Source: Tropicimonas_B omnivorans
GTDB lineage: Bacteria > Pseudomonadota > Alphaproteobacteria > Rhodobacterales > Rhodobacteraceae
Assembly: GCF_031846565.1 (NCBI RefSeq)
Contig: NZ_JAVRHL010000002.1
Coordinates: forward strand, 186,001 to 250,000
Direction: 5' to 3'
DNA: 64,000 bases
The position numbers and the translations under genes are program-made. Below are positions 1 through 9,231 of this stretch, piece after piece. Every line of letters starts with the position of its first letter. Position 1 is the stretch's first letter. The notes beneath the pieces are model-generated. The model saw only the letters and a list, made by a program, of their open reading frames with translations, was not told the DNA's origin and ran no database searches.

Positions 1-483
1 GAATTGGTGACCGACGAGATCGTCATCGGCCTGATCGAGGAACGTCTTGCCGGCGACCGGCCGGAGGGCGGCTTCATCTTCGACGGGTTCCCCCGGACCC
101 TGGCCCAGGCGGACGCTCTCGGCGATCTGCTCAGGCGCCGGGGCGAGACGCTCGACGCGGTGATCTCCATGCAGGTCGAGGACGAGGCGCTGGTGCGCCG
201 TGTCTCCGGGCGGTTCACCTGCGGGAGTTGCGGCGAGGTCTACCACGACGAGACCCGGCCGACGGCGAAGGAGGGGGTGTGCGACCATTGTGGCTCCACG
301 GACCTGCGTCGCCGCGCGGACGACAACGCCGAGAGCCTGAAGCAGCGCCTTCTGGAGTATTACAAGAAGACGAGCCCGCTCATCGGCTATTACTATGCCA
401 GGGGCGAGCTGTCGTCCGTGGACGGGCTCGGCGAGATCGGGGCGGTGTCCTCGGCCATCTCGTCGATTCTTGACAAAGCGTAA
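1..483 (+). CDS. adk: Adenylate kinase, 5' end missing
   Basis: Adenylate kinase catalyses ATP + AMP = 2 ADP in the cytoplasm. The reading frame is open from base 1 to a TAA at 481-483, giving about 160 C-terminal residues of a family that usually has about 215, so the P-loop lies before the window. Visible are the FDGFPRT motif that contacts AMP and the LID domain with a zinc-type four-cysteine set (CGSC followed by CDHC), as in long adenylate kinases that carry a structural metal. It precedes the rpsM operon, the usual alphaproteobacterial order (secY-adk-rpsM-rpsK-rpoA-rplQ). Confidence 0.95.
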   Translation, partial: ELVTDEIVIGLIEERLAGDRPEGGFIFDGFPRTLAQADALGDLLRRRGETLDAVISMQVEDEALVRRVSGRFTCGSCGEVYHDETRPTAKEGVCDHCGSTDLRRRADDNAESLKQRLLEYYKKTSPLIGYYYARGELSSVDGLGEIGAVSSAISSILDKA

Positions 484-492
484 ACGCGGCGC

Positions 493-521
493 TTGACGTC
501 TCCTCCCGCTGGCAGTATTGG
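493..521 (+). promoter_or_regulatory. Candidate promoter for the rpsM operon
   Basis: TTGACG (493-498) and TATTGG (516-521) are separated by 17 bases, a sigma-70-like layout in the 177-bp gap between adk and rpsM. Transcription would start near 528 and leave a leader of about 130 nt. The leader holds a small GGTTC/GAACC stem (618-622 with 633-637) just before the ribosome binding site, which might take part in ribosomal-protein feedback. This is inferred from sequence only. Confidence 0.45.
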
Positions 522-660
522 GCGACTTCCGCGCGTGGGAACACGATTCCCTCGCGCGTAATCTTATTTTCGGCCCGGTCGCCTTGAGGCACCCCCGGGT
601 CGTCAGTTGTGAAAAAAGGTTCTGGCGTTACGGAACCGCAACCGGAAAAGGACACATCAC

Positions 661-1029
<369 letters not shown>

Positions 1030-1044
1030 GGGAGGACCACGAAC

Positions 1045-1437
1045 ATGGCACGCGATCGCCGTCAGACCACGCGCAAGAAGGTCTCCAAGAACATCGCCGC
1101 AGGTGTGGCGCATGTGAATTCTTCGTTCAACAACACCAAGATCCTGATCTCCGACGTGCAGGGCAACGCCATCGCATGGTCGTCCGCCGGCACCATGGGC
1201 TTCAAGGGCTCGCGCAAGTCGACCCCCTTTGCCGCCCAGATGGCCGCCGAAGATGCCGGCAAGAAGGCTCAGGAACATGGCGTGAAGACGCTGGAAGTCG
1301 AAGTGCAGGGGCCGGGCTCCGGCCGTGAAAGCGCGCTTCGCGCCCTCGCCGCAGCCGGCTTCAACATCACCGCGATCCGGGACGTCACTCCCATCGCGCA
1401 TAACGGCTGCCGCCCGCCCAAGCGTCGCCGCGTCTGA
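1045..1437 (+). CDS. rpsK: 30S ribosomal protein S11
   Basis: S11 is a platform protein of the small subunit that helps form the mRNA exit channel near the Shine-Dalgarno helix. The 130-residue product has the family signatures NSSFNNTKILISD, GFKGSRKSTPFAAQ, the glycine-rich GPGSGRESALRAL and the C-terminus HNGCRPPKRRRV. It lies 15 bases after rpsM with a GGGAGG ribosome binding site, so the two are co-transcribed. Confidence 0.97.
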   Translation: MARDRRQTTRKKVSKNIAAGVAHVNSSFNNTKILISDVQGNAIAWSSAGTMGFKGSRKSTPFAAQMAAEDAGKKAQEHGVKTLEVEVQGPGSGRESALRALAAAGFNITAIRDVTPIAHNGCRPPKRRRV

Positions 1438-1564
1438 TCCGTCGAGATTATCGGGGTCGCCCCGGCTGCCACAGAGGCGGCTTGGGCGCCCCCTTTCGTC
1501 ATTTTGAACCTCGGGCGTTCGCGGCCACGGACATGGGCCCCGAACAGGTATGGAGGCGACATAC

Positions 1565-2581
1565 ATGATCCATAAGAACTGGCAGGAACTCATCAAGCCT
1601 ATGCAGCTTGAAGTGAAGCCTGGCAACGTGCCCCAGCGCTCCGCGACGGTCGTCGCGGAACCCCTGGAGCGCGGTTTCGGCCTCACCCTCGGCAATGCGC
1701 TGCGCCGTGTGCTGATGTCCTCGCTGCAGGGCGCCGCTATCACCTCCGTGCAGATCGACAACGTCCTGCACGAGTTCTCTTCGGTTGCCGGCGTCCGCGA
1801 GGACGTCACGGACATCGTCCTGAACCTCAAGGGTGTCTCGATCCGCATGGACGTGGATGGCCCGAAGCGCGTCTCGATCTCGTACAAGGGGCCCGGCATC
1901 GTCACCGCCGGCGACATCTCCGAGAGCGCCGGCATCGAGGTGCTGAACAAGGACCACGTGATCTGCCACGTGGACGAGGGCGCCAGCGTCTACATGGAGC
2001 TGACCGTCAATACCGGTAAGGGCTACGTCGCGGCGGACAAGAACCGCCCCGAGGACGCTCCGATCGGTCTGATCCCGATCGACGCGATCTACTCGCCGGT
2101 CAAGCGGGTCAGCTACGACGTGCAGCCCACCCGTGAAGGGCAGGTGCTGGACTACGACAAGCTGACGCTCAAGCTCGAGACCGACGGTTCCGTCAGCCCC
2201 GACGATGCCGTGGCCTACGCTGCGCGCATCCTGCAGGACCAGCTGTCCATCTTCGTCAACTTCGACGAGCCGGAATCGGCCCGTTCTGATGAGGGCGACG
2301 ATGGCCTCGAGTTCAACCCGCTTCTGCTGAAGAAGGTAGACGAGCTCGAACTGTCCGTGCGGTCTGCCAACTGCCTGAAGAACGACAACATCGTCTACAT
2401 TGGCGATCTGATTCAGAAGACCGAGGCAGAGATGCTGCGGACGCCGAACTTCGGCCGCAAGTCGCTGAACGAGATCAAGGAAGTGCTCTCGGGCATGGGC
2501 CTTCATCTCGGAATGGACGTCGAGGAATGGCCGCCGGAGAACATCGAGGACCTGGCGAAGAAGTTCGAAGATCAGTTCTGA
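1565..2581 (+). CDS. rpoA: RNA polymerase alpha subunit
   Basis: Alpha dimerises to seed assembly of core RNA polymerase, and its C-terminal domain binds UP elements and activators. The 338-residue product shows the N-terminal assembly domain (LERGFGLTLGNALRRVLMSSL), a linker near residue 235 and the C-terminal domain ending with TPNFGRKSLNEIKEVL and WPPENIEDL. An in-frame ATG at 1550 exists, but the GGAGG at 1552-1556 sits eight bases before the ATG at 1565 and the homologous N-terminus begins there (MIHKNWQEL), so 1565 is preferred. Confidence 0.97.
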   Translation: MIHKNWQELIKPMQLEVKPGNVPQRSATVVAEPLERGFGLTLGNALRRVLMSSLQGAAITSVQIDNVLHEFSSVAGVREDVTDIVLNLKGVSIRMDVDGPKRVSISYKGPGIVTAGDISESAGIEVLNKDHVICHVDEGASVYMELTVNTGKGYVAADKNRPEDAPIGLIPIDAIYSPVKRVSYDVQPTREGQVLDYDKLTLKLETDGSVSPDDAVAYAARILQDQLSIFVNFDEPESARSDEGDDGLEFNPLLLKKVDELELSVRSANCLKNDNIVYIGDLIQKTEAEMLRTPNFGRKSLNEIKEVLSGMGLHLGMDVEEWPPENIEDLAKKFEDQF

Positions 2582-2703
2582 TCCGACGACGAGGGCTGGG
2601 GCGCCGTATGGTGCCCCGCCCCACGATCCGGGCATCTGCCCCAAGGAGAGCGGCCTGACACGCATCGGCCGCCGGACAAAGCAAAACACGTAAGGAGACC
2701 ATC

Positions 2704-3120
2704 ATGCGTCACGCCCGCGGATACCGCCGCCTGAATCGCACCCACGAGCATCGCAAGGCGATGTTCGCCAACATGTCCGGCTCGCTGATCGAGCACGAGC
2801 AGATCAAGACGACGCTGCCCAAGGCGAAGGAGCTTCGCCGCATCGTCGAGAAGCTCGTCACCCTCGGCAAGCGCGGCGATCTGCATGCGCGCCGTCAGGC
2901 CGCCTCGCAGCTCAAGCAGGACATCCACGTCGCCAAGCTCTTCGAGGTGCTCGGCCCGCGTTACGCCGAGCGTCAGGGCGGCTACGTCCGCATCCTGAAA
3001 GCCGGCTTCCGTTATGGCGACATGGCGCCGATGGCCATCGTCGAGCTCGTCGACCGCGACCCCGATGCGAAGGGCGCGGCGGACCGTGCGCGCCTCGTCG
3101 AGGAAGACGCGGACGATTAA
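2704..3120 (+). CDS. rplQ: 50S ribosomal protein L17
   Basis: L17 is a large-subunit protein near the polypeptide exit tunnel. The 138-residue product begins MRHARGYRRLNRTHEHRKAM, has the conserved IEHEQIKTTLPKAKELR block, and ends in an acidic tail found in alphaproteobacterial versions. An AAGGAG ribosome binding site precedes the ATG. It is the last gene of the operon and is followed by a strong terminator. Confidence 0.97.
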   Translation: MRHARGYRRLNRTHEHRKAMFANMSGSLIEHEQIKTTLPKAKELRRIVEKLVTLGKRGDLHARRQAASQLKQDIHVAKLFEVLGPRYAERQGGYVRILKAGFRYGDMAPMAIVELVDRDPDAKGAADRARLVEEDADD

Positions 3121-3172
3121 TCGTTTTTTCCTGCGCAATTCGCGCGGAAGAGAGAATGATGTGCATTGAAGA

Positions 3173-3201
3173 GGCGGCCCCATTCCGGGCCGCCTTTTTT
3201 T
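3173..3201 (+). terminator. Rho-independent terminator of the rplQ operon
   Basis: GGCGGCCC (3173-3180) pairs perfectly with GGGCCGCC (3187-3194) across a six-base loop and is followed by seven T residues (3195-3201). Confidence 0.9.
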
Positions 3202-3362
3202 GGGCCTCACGCAAGGTTGACGTCAGGTCTGCGTGACAACACGGTGACCGGACCGGGTTTTGACGGCAACAAGGGGCGTAAATGGCCCACATGCCGCCAT
3301 TAATCTTCCTTAATTGAATTGCGGCGCGTTGACCGAAACCTTGGCAACCTATCTAAAAAGGT

Positions 3363-3974
3363 ATGCCTGGACATATCGGTATAGATCGCGAACTCGAGAA
3401 ACTTGGGAAAATGTCTCCCGAGGGATACCATGCGGGTCTGCATATACGGTTTGTCGCGCCGCTGATCACGGTTTCGACCTATCGCCAGGAATGGGTCGAT
3501 CATTACACCGCGCGTGGATATGCGCTCCGTGATCCGATGATCGCGTGGGGCTTCTCTACGGAAGGGAGCGCGCGCTGGAGCGCGCTCGGGATCCCGGATC
3601 CGTTCGGCATCCTGGACGAGGCCGCGGGCTTCGGTCTGCGCTACGGATGCGTTGTCTCCCGGGGGCCGCTCTCCTCCCGGACCATCGTCGGATGCTCCCG
3701 AAGCGACCGGGAGTACGATGACGACGAAATCGCCGCAATCGGGGATGTCGTCACCCGTCTGCATGCGATCACCGAACCGCCGGAAAAGCTGACACACGCA
3801 CAGAAAGAGGCCCTGCGATTGATTGCAGCAGGGAATCGTCATGCTGCCGCGGCCGCGAAGCTCGATATTTCCGAGAGCGCGCTGAAGGCCAGGCTGACGG
3901 CCGCTCGAGCGCGCCTCATGGCCCGGACGACTGCGGAGGCAATCCAGAGAGCGCAGGAGAACCGCCTCATTTGA
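3363..3974 (+). CDS. LuxR-family acyl-homoserine-lactone receptor
   Basis: This is a quorum-sensing transcription factor: an N-terminal autoinducer-binding domain and a C-terminal LuxR helix-turn-helix (about residues 137-198). The lactone-pocket residues of TraR (W57, Y61, D70, W85) appear with identical spacing as W44, Y48, D57 and W72, so the ligand domain looks intact although the protein has 203 residues against the usual 235-250. An in-frame stop at 3354-3356 rules out an earlier start. Only AAGG directly abuts the ATG, and TTGACC at 3329-3334 would place transcription almost at the start codon, so the mRNA may be nearly leaderless; ATG at 3411 is an alternative. The synthase gene follows 70 bases downstream. 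Confidence 0.88.
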   Translation: MPGHIGIDRELEKLGKMSPEGYHAGLHIRFVAPLITVSTYRQEWVDHYTARGYALRDPMIAWGFSTEGSARWSALGIPDPFGILDEAAGFGLRYGCVVSRGPLSSRTIVGCSRSDREYDDDEIAAIGDVVTRLHAITEPPEKLTHAQKEALRLIAAGNRHAAAAAKLDISESALKARLTAARARLMARTTAEAIQRAQENRLI

Positions 3975-4044
3975 AGCCGGTCTCCGGTCTGCCCGCGGAG
4001 GACGGTACGGGGTTTTTAACCAGCAGCAACGAGGAAAGTCTGCT

Positions 4045-4632
4045 ATGCAAGCCACCACGCTCTCTTTCGAGAACATGCACAATCACGGCGAGCTCTTCGC
4101 CAATCTTCTCAGGGCGAGACGGGACTCGTTCATCGTCCGCAACAACTGGGATCTGCCCCAGGCCATGGGCATGGAGTACGACCAGTACGACACGCCCGCG
4201 TCCCGCTGGATCGCGGTGCACGAGGAGGGGCAGGTGCTCGCCGGTATCCGTCTCACGCCCACCACCGCCCGCTGCGGGATCTATACATACATGATCCGGG
4301 ACGCTCAGAGGGGCCTTCTGGACTCGATTCCCGCCGATCTGCTCGACTTCGAGGCGCCGGTGAACGCCGATGTCTGGGAAAGCAGCCGCGTCTTCGTCTC
4401 CAACAGCGTGCCGCACAAGATCCGCGGCCTCGTCCATGCCCAGCTCATCTCCGAGATGTGCAAGGCCGCGCGGGAGCTCGGTGCCGAGGAGGTGCTCTGC
4501 CTCATTCCCGCAAGCTGGCCCCGGTTCTCCAAGCGGTTCGGTCTCGATGCCGTGGCCGCCGGGCCCGTGATGCATATCGATGGCGCGGACACCCAGTGCG
4601 TGAAGATCACCCTGACCTCCATGGTCCACTAA
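4045..4632 (+). CDS. Acyl-homoserine-lactone synthase (LuxI family)
   Basis: LuxI-type enzymes make N-acyl-homoserine lactones from S-adenosylmethionine and acyl-ACP. The 195-residue product keeps the invariant family positions: R25/R26 and F29, W35, D46, D49, R69, and the later acidic/arginine pair E112 and R115 in WESSRVFV. A GAGGAAAG ribosome binding site precedes the ATG at good spacing. It is co-oriented with the LuxR gene upstream, a standard receptor-synthase pair. The acyl chain made cannot be read from sequence. No convincing lux box was seen in the 70-bp gap. Confidence 0.9.
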   Translation: MQATTLSFENMHNHGELFANLLRARRDSFIVRNNWDLPQAMGMEYDQYDTPASRWIAVHEEGQVLAGIRLTPTTARCGIYTYMIRDAQRGLLDSIPADLLDFEAPVNADVWESSRVFVSNSVPHKIRGLVHAQLISEMCKAARELGAEEVLCLIPASWPRFSKRFGLDAVAAGPVMHIDGADTQCVKITLTSMVH

Positions 4633-4748
4633 CGGCCCGCCCACTCCTTCAGGCGGGGCGCCTCGTCCGCAGGGCAGGACGATGCCCTACGCGCGGGTCG
4701 GGGCCGAGGGGCCTTCCGTCGCTGCGCTTTGACGCATAGATCAGGGCC

Positions 4749-6095
4749 ATGAGCGATCTATTCAGCCATGGCCCCGGCGGGACAGAGACCGGCCAAGAGA
4801 CGGCGCGAGACGGCAGGGGCGCACCGCGCCCGCTGGCCGACCGACTGCGGCCCGCGCATCTGTCGGAAGTGATCGGGCAGGATCATCTTCTCGGCCCGGA
4901 CGGGCCGCTCGGCACCATGCTCGCCAGCGGACAGCTCGGCTCTCTCATCCTCTGGGGGCCGCCCGGCGTGGGCAAGACGACCATCGCCCGGCTCCTGGCC
5001 GACGAGACGGACCTGTCGTTCGTGCAGATCAGCGCGATCTTCTCGGGCGTGCCGGAACTCAGGAAGGTGTTCGACGCGGCCAAGGCCCGGCGCACGAACG
5101 GGCGCGGAACGCTGCTCTTCGTCGACGAGATCCACCGCTTCAACAAGGCGCAGCAGGACAGTTTCCTGCCCCACATGGAGGACGGCACGATCGTCCTCGT
5201 CGGCGCCACCACGGAAAATCCGAGCTTCGAGCTGAACGCCGCCGTCATGTCCCGTGCTCAGGTCCTCGTCCTCGAGCGCCTGGACGACGACGCGCTCGAG
5301 CGGCTCGCGCTCCGGGCGGAGGAGGAGATCGGCCACCCGCTTCCCCTGACGGACGAGGCCCGGGCGCAGCTTCTGGCGATGTCGGACGGGGACGGGCGGG
5401 CGCTTCTGAACATGATCGAGCAGGTGGCGGGCTGGCGTGTGGACGCGCCGCTGGATGCCACGAAGCTCTCCGCCCGCCTCACGCGGCGCGCGGCGCAATA
5501 CGACAAGTCGGGCGAGTACCATTACAACCTGATTTCCGCCCTGCACAAATCCGTTCGCGGCTCAGACCCGGACGCGGCCCTCTACTGGCTGGCCCGGATG
5601 CTGAAGGGGGGAGAGGACCCGCGTTACCTCGCCCGCCGGATCACGCGGATGGCGGTCGAGGATATCGGCCTCGCGGATCCCCAGGCGCAGGCCTTCTGCC
5701 TCGGCGCGTGGGAAACCTACGAGCGGCTCGGCTCCCCCGAGGGGGAACTCGCGCTTGGCCAGGCCATCGTCTATCTCGCGCTCGCGCCCAAATCGAATGC
5801 CGGGTACGCCGCGTTCAAGGCCGCGATGCGGCTGGCGGGCGAGAGCGGGTCCGAGCCGCCCCCCAAGATCATCCGCAACGCGCCGACGAAGATGATGCGC
5901 GATCAGGGCTACGGTCAGGGCTATGCCTACGACCACGATGCCGAGGACGCCTTCAGCGGTCAGAACTACTTTCCCGACGGGATGGAGAGACCGGGCTTCT
6001 ACGACCCGGTGGATCGCGGCTTCGAGCGCGATCTAGCCAAGCGGATGGACTATTTCGGCAAGCTCCGGGCCAAGCGGCAGGGGGAGAGCGGTTGA
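4749..6095 (+). CDS. rarA: Replication-associated recombination protein A (AAA+ ATPase)
   Basis: RarA/MgsA (bacterial relative of Mgs1/WRNIP1) acts at stalled replication forks, with RecA and single-strand binding protein. The 448-residue product has Walker A GPPGVGKTT at about residues 70-78, Walker B with the family signature LLFVDEIHRFNKAQQD, sensor-1 GATTENPSFELN, and the C-terminal tetramerisation region (YHYNLISALHKSVRGSDPDAALYW). The length is normal. It begins the rightward group ahead of crcB, with a gap of 31 bases. Confidence 0.95.
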   Translation: MSDLFSHGPGGTETGQETARDGRGAPRPLADRLRPAHLSEVIGQDHLLGPDGPLGTMLASGQLGSLILWGPPGVGKTTIARLLADETDLSFVQISAIFSGVPELRKVFDAAKARRTNGRGTLLFVDEIHRFNKAQQDSFLPHMEDGTIVLVGATTENPSFELNAAVMSRAQVLVLERLDDDALERLALRAEEEIGHPLPLTDEARAQLLAMSDGDGRALLNMIEQVAGWRVDAPLDATKLSARLTRRAAQYDKSGEYHYNLISALHKSVRGSDPDAALYWLARMLKGGEDPRYLARRITRMAVEDIGLADPQAQAFCLGAWETYERLGSPEGELALGQAIVYLALAPKSNAGYAAFKAAMRLAGESGSEPPPKIIRNAPTKMMRDQGYGQGYAYDHDAEDAFSGQNYFPDGMERPGFYDPVDRGFERDLAKRMDYFGKLRAKRQGESG

Positions 6096-6126
6096 CACCG
6101 CCGGGCCGGGGCGAAATGCACGCGCC

Positions 6127-6513
6127 ATGATCTGGACCTTCGGACAAGTGGCCCTCGGCGGCGCGATCGGCGCGTCCCTGCGCTTCGGCGTGGGCGTGGC
6201 CGTGGCGCGCGCCCTGCCGCTCGGTCCGTCCGGCTTTCCCGTCGCGGTGCTTCTGTGCAACGTCGTCGGATCGGCCCTCATGGGGGCGTTCGTCACGCTG
6301 TCGGCGGAGAGGGGGCTGACCCACCTGGCGCCGCTTCTGATGACCGGCCTTCTCGGCGGGTTCACCACCTTCAGCTCCTTCAGCCTCGAGGCGGTGACGC
6401 TCTGGGAGCGGGGCGCGACGGCGCAGGCGGCGCTCTACGTGGGCATTTCACTGGGCCTGTCCCTGCTGGGGCTCGTCCTCGGAGCGGCATTGATGCGAGG
6501 AGCTCTGACATGA
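6127..6513 (+). CDS. crcB: Fluoride ion channel CrcB/Fluc
   Basis: Fluc channels export fluoride as antiparallel dimers of a four-helix membrane protein. The 128-residue product has four hydrophobic segments, an early GGAIGASLRFG motif, an NVVGSALMG helix and the signature GGFTTFSSFS that carries the sodium-binding and phenylalanine-box residues. Its stop overlaps the start of the next gene (ATGA at 6510-6513), so the two are translationally coupled. Confidence 0.93.
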   Translation: MIWTFGQVALGGAIGASLRFGVGVAVARALPLGPSGFPVAVLLCNVVGSALMGAFVTLSAERGLTHLAPLLMTGLLGGFTTFSSFSLEAVTLWERGATAQAALYVGISLGLSLLGLVLGAALMRGALT

Positions 6514-7556
6514 GCGGCGTGCAGACGATCACCGTGGGCGCGGGCGAAGGGGATCAGCGGCTCGACCGCTGGCTCAAGCGCCGTTTCCCCCATCTTGCGC
6601 AATCGCGCATCGAGAAGATGTGCCGCAAGGGTGAGCTGCGCGTCGATGGTGGCCGGGTGAAGAGCGGCGCGCGCCTCGAGGAGGGCCAGTCCGTCCGCGT
6701 GCCGCCCTTGCCGGAGCCCGGCGAGGTGAAGAGCGCGCCGAAGCCGAAGGTCACGGACGAGGATGCGGACATGATGCGCCGCGCGGTGCTGTTCCGGGAC
6801 GATACGATGATCGTCCTGAACAAGCCCGCCGGCCTGCCGAGCCAGGGCGGGAGCGGGCAGGGCGGACGCCATGTCGACGGCCTTGCCGAAGCCCTGTGTT
6901 TCGACCTCGACGAGAAGCCGCGCCTCGTTCACCGGCTGGACAAGGATACCTCCGGCATTCTCGTTCTCGCCCGGACCCGGCTTGCGGCGAAGGGCCTCGG
7001 GGAGGCGTTCCGCCACCGCACCACGCGAAAGATCTACTGGGCCGCCGTCGCGGGCGTTCCCGTGCCCCGGATGGGCACGATCCGGTTCGGCCTGATGAAG
7101 GCGGCCGGCCATGGCGCCGGCGGCGAGGGGGAGCGGATGATCTGCGTTCATCCGGGCGAGATCGACACCACACCCGACGCCAAGCGCGCCACAACGGACT
7201 ACGCGGTCCTGTCGGCCCTCGGCGGCCGCGTAAGCTGGGCCGCGCTCGTCCCCGTCACCGGCCGCACGCACCAGCTTCGCGCGCACATGGCCGAGCTTGG
7301 CCATCCGATCATGGGCGACGGAAAATACGGCGGTTCGGGGCAGGAAAACCTCGGCGATGGTTGGGGCGCCAGCATGGGGGGCGATCTGTCCCGCAAGTTG
7401 CACCTCCATGCCCGCTCCCTGTCGCTGACCCATCCCGAGACCGGTGCGCGCATGAATTTCGTGGCCCCCCTGCCGGAGCACATGGCCCGGACCTGGGATA
7501 CCCTCGAATGGCGCGCGGGCGACGTGCCTGACGATCCGTTCCGGGAGGACGAATGA
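6510..7556 (+). CDS. rluC: 23S rRNA pseudouridine synthase, RluC/RluD type
   Basis: Converts specific uridines of 23S rRNA to pseudouridine. The 348-residue product has an N-terminal S4 RNA-binding domain (about residues 14-75) and the RluA-family catalytic domain with HRLDKDTSG; the catalytic aspartate is D144. VTGRTHQLRAHM and the C-terminal LHLHARSLSLTHP are further family motifs. It starts at the ATG in the ATGA overlap with crcB and ends in another ATGA overlap with the phosphatase gene. RluC rather than RluD is the likelier assignment but the target uridines are not provable here. Confidence 0.9.
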   Translation: MSGVQTITVGAGEGDQRLDRWLKRRFPHLAQSRIEKMCRKGELRVDGGRVKSGARLEEGQSVRVPPLPEPGEVKSAPKPKVTDEDADMMRRAVLFRDDTMIVLNKPAGLPSQGGSGQGGRHVDGLAEALCFDLDEKPRLVHRLDKDTSGILVLARTRLAAKGLGEAFRHRTTRKIYWAAVAGVPVPRMGTIRFGLMKAAGHGAGGEGERMICVHPGEIDTTPDAKRATTDYAVLSALGGRVSWAALVPVTGRTHQLRAHMAELGHPIMGDGKYGGSGQENLGDGWGASMGGDLSRKLHLHARSLSLTHPETGARMNFVAPLPEHMARTWDTLEWRAGDVPDDPFREDE

Positions 7557-8239
7557 GCGCGCCTCTCAAACTCGTCGTCTTCGACATGGACGGCACCCTG
7601 GTCGATTCCCAGGCGCATATCCTGATGGCGATGACGGAGGCGTTCCAGTCTGCCGGACGTCCCGTGCCGGAGGCGGCCGCCATCCTCGGCATCGTCGGCC
7701 TCTCGCTGCCGCAGGCGATCGAGGTGCTCGTGCCGGGCATTGCGGAGAGCAACCGGGATGCGATGGTCGAGGCCTACAAGCGGAGTTTCCGCGCGCAGTT
7801 CGCGGGCGATGGGAGCCACGCGCTCGCTCCGTTCTATCCCGGCACGCGGGAGATCGTGGACCGGCTCGCCGGGGAGGACGACGTCCTTCTGGGGCTTGCC
7901 ACCGGCAAATCCCGCAGGGGCGTCGACAGGATTGTCGAGGCGCATCGCATGGAGGGGCTGTTCCAGACCGTCCAGACCGCGGACGATCATCCGTCCAAGC
8001 CCGCGCCGGGGATGCTGCTCGCCGCCCTTGCGGAGACGGGCTGTGACGCGGCGCATGCGGTGATGATCGGCGATACGAGCTACGATATCGAGATGGGCCG
8101 CGCCGCGGGTTTCCGCACGATCGCGGTGAGCTGGGGGTACCACGCCCCAGAGCGTCTCGCGTCCGCCGAGCCGGACGCGATTGTGGACGATGCGGCTGGC
8201 CTGATGCGCCGGCTGGATGAGATATGGGGGCGCCGATGA
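7553..8239 (+). CDS. HAD-superfamily phosphatase, phosphoglycolate phosphatase-like
   Basis: A haloacid-dehalogenase hydrolase of 228 residues. Motif I is VVFDMDGTLVDS with nucleophile D11 and acid/base D13; motif II is the threonine in LATGKSRRG; motif III/IV is HPSKPAPGMLL followed by MIGDTSYDIEMGRAAG. The helical cap lies between motifs I and II, as in Gph-type enzymes. Substrate cannot be assigned; in alphaproteobacteria this gene commonly follows rluC. It overlaps both neighbours by 4 bases, so rluC, this gene and the ATP12 gene look like one coupled unit. Confidence 0.88.
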   Translation: MSAPLKLVVFDMDGTLVDSQAHILMAMTEAFQSAGRPVPEAAAILGIVGLSLPQAIEVLVPGIAESNRDAMVEAYKRSFRAQFAGDGSHALAPFYPGTREIVDRLAGEDDVLLGLATGKSRRGVDRIVEAHRMEGLFQTVQTADDHPSKPAPGMLLAALAETGCDAAHAVMIGDTSYDIEMGRAAGFRTIAVSWGYHAPERLASAEPDAIVDDAAGLMRRLDEIWGRR

Positions 8240-8952
8240 GCGAGTGGCGGGCGAAACGATTCTGGACGACGTCTTCCGTCGAGGCTGAAACGGCGGGCTT
8301 CCGGGTCGAACTGGACGGGCGGCCGATCCGGACGCCTGCGAAACAGCTTCTGGTGCTGCCGTCGGAGGCGCTTGCCCGCGCCGTCGCGGCGGAGTGGGAC
8401 GTGCAGGCCGACGTGATCGATCCGGGCACCATGCCCGTCACCCGCGCCGCCAATGCAGCGCTCGACAAGGTCGCTTCGAACCGTGACGGCCTCATCGAGG
8501 GGCTGGCGAGCTACGGTGCGACGGACCTTCTGTGCTATCGCGCGGAGGAGGACGATCCCTTGCGCGCGCTGCAGGACGAGGCCTGGGATCCGCTTCTGAA
8601 CTGGGCCGAAGCGAGTTTCGGCGTCGCGCTGGTCCCGACCTGCGGTGTCGTGCCCGTGGATCAGGACGCAGCGTCACTTTCCCGTCTCTCCGCGATTCTA
8701 GAGCAGCAGGACGACTTTTCCCTGACCGCGCTGTCCGAACTCGTTTCCCTGTCCGGCTCCCTCGTGATCGGCCTCGCCGTGATCGAGGGTTTGTTGCCGG
8801 ACGAGGAACTCTGGCGCCGCAGCCGCGTCGACGAGGATTGGCAGGAAAGCCAATGGGGACGGGACGAGGAAGCCGCCGAGACCGCCGCCCTCAAGCGCGG
8901 CGAATTTCTCCGTGCCGCCGAATTCTACCGCCTCTCGCGCCCCGGCGCCTGA
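8236..8952 (+). CDS. ATP12-family F1-ATPase assembly chaperone
   Basis: ATP12 proteins help assemble the F1 alpha subunit in mitochondria, and alphaproteobacteria keep a homologue. The 238-residue product has the N-terminal RFW-containing region, the conserved GRPIRTPAKQLLVLPSEALA and AAEWDVQADVIDPGTMPVTRAANAA blocks, and an acidic C-terminal half. An in-frame ATG at 8224 also exists, but the ATG at 8236 fits the ATGA overlap with the HAD gene and has a GGGGG ribosome binding site. It closes the crcB-rluC-HAD-ATP12 unit. Confidence 0.88.
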   Translation: MSEWRAKRFWTTSSVEAETAGFRVELDGRPIRTPAKQLLVLPSEALARAVAAEWDVQADVIDPGTMPVTRAANAALDKVASNRDGLIEGLASYGATDLLCYRAEEDDPLRALQDEAWDPLLNWAEASFGVALVPTCGVVPVDQDAASLSRLSAILEQQDDFSLTALSELVSLSGSLVIGLAVIEGLLPDEELWRRSRVDEDWQESQWGRDEEAAETAALKRGEFLRAAEFYRLSRPGA

Positions 8953-9098
8953 AGCCGCCTCGGGGTGCGCTTGCGCGTGGCGCGGCGGCATTGAGCCTGG
9001 GGCCTGAGCAATTGCCCAATTCCCGGGCGTCACCTGCATTGACCCACCGGAACGCCGACCGCTGTCACCCAACCGGGGTACAGCACCCTTGACCTTTT

Positions 9099-9186
9099 TT
9101 TGGGATTCCGCCCAAAGTTGGTGCGCCGGGAGGAGGCAGCCGCTTTCACCCGCCAAGTTCGGGTCCGTCTGACGGGCTCCTATAAA
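9099..9186 (+). promoter_or_regulatory. Upstream region of bztA with hairpin and candidate -10
   Basis: The 279-bp gap before bztA contains a TTTGGG/CCCAAA stem (9099-9104 with 9111-9116) that follows a T-rich run and might end transcription from upstream. TATAAA at 9181-9186 is a good -10 candidate about 45 bases before the start codon, but its -35 (near 9158-9163) is a poor match. The rest of the gap shows no gene. Confidence 0.35.
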
Positions 9187-9231
9187 TTCGGTCCCCGCCA
9201 AGTGGGGCCTGTCCATCAGGAAGAGGTAAAC

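Noticed and set aside
1499..2689. A 396-codon open frame opposite rpoA
   Set aside because: Antisense shadow of rpoA with arginine/leucine/valine-biased composition and no recognisable motif.
3975..4044. A lux box between the receptor and synthase genes
   Set aside because: No dyad of the ACCTG...CAGGT type was found in the 70-bp gap.
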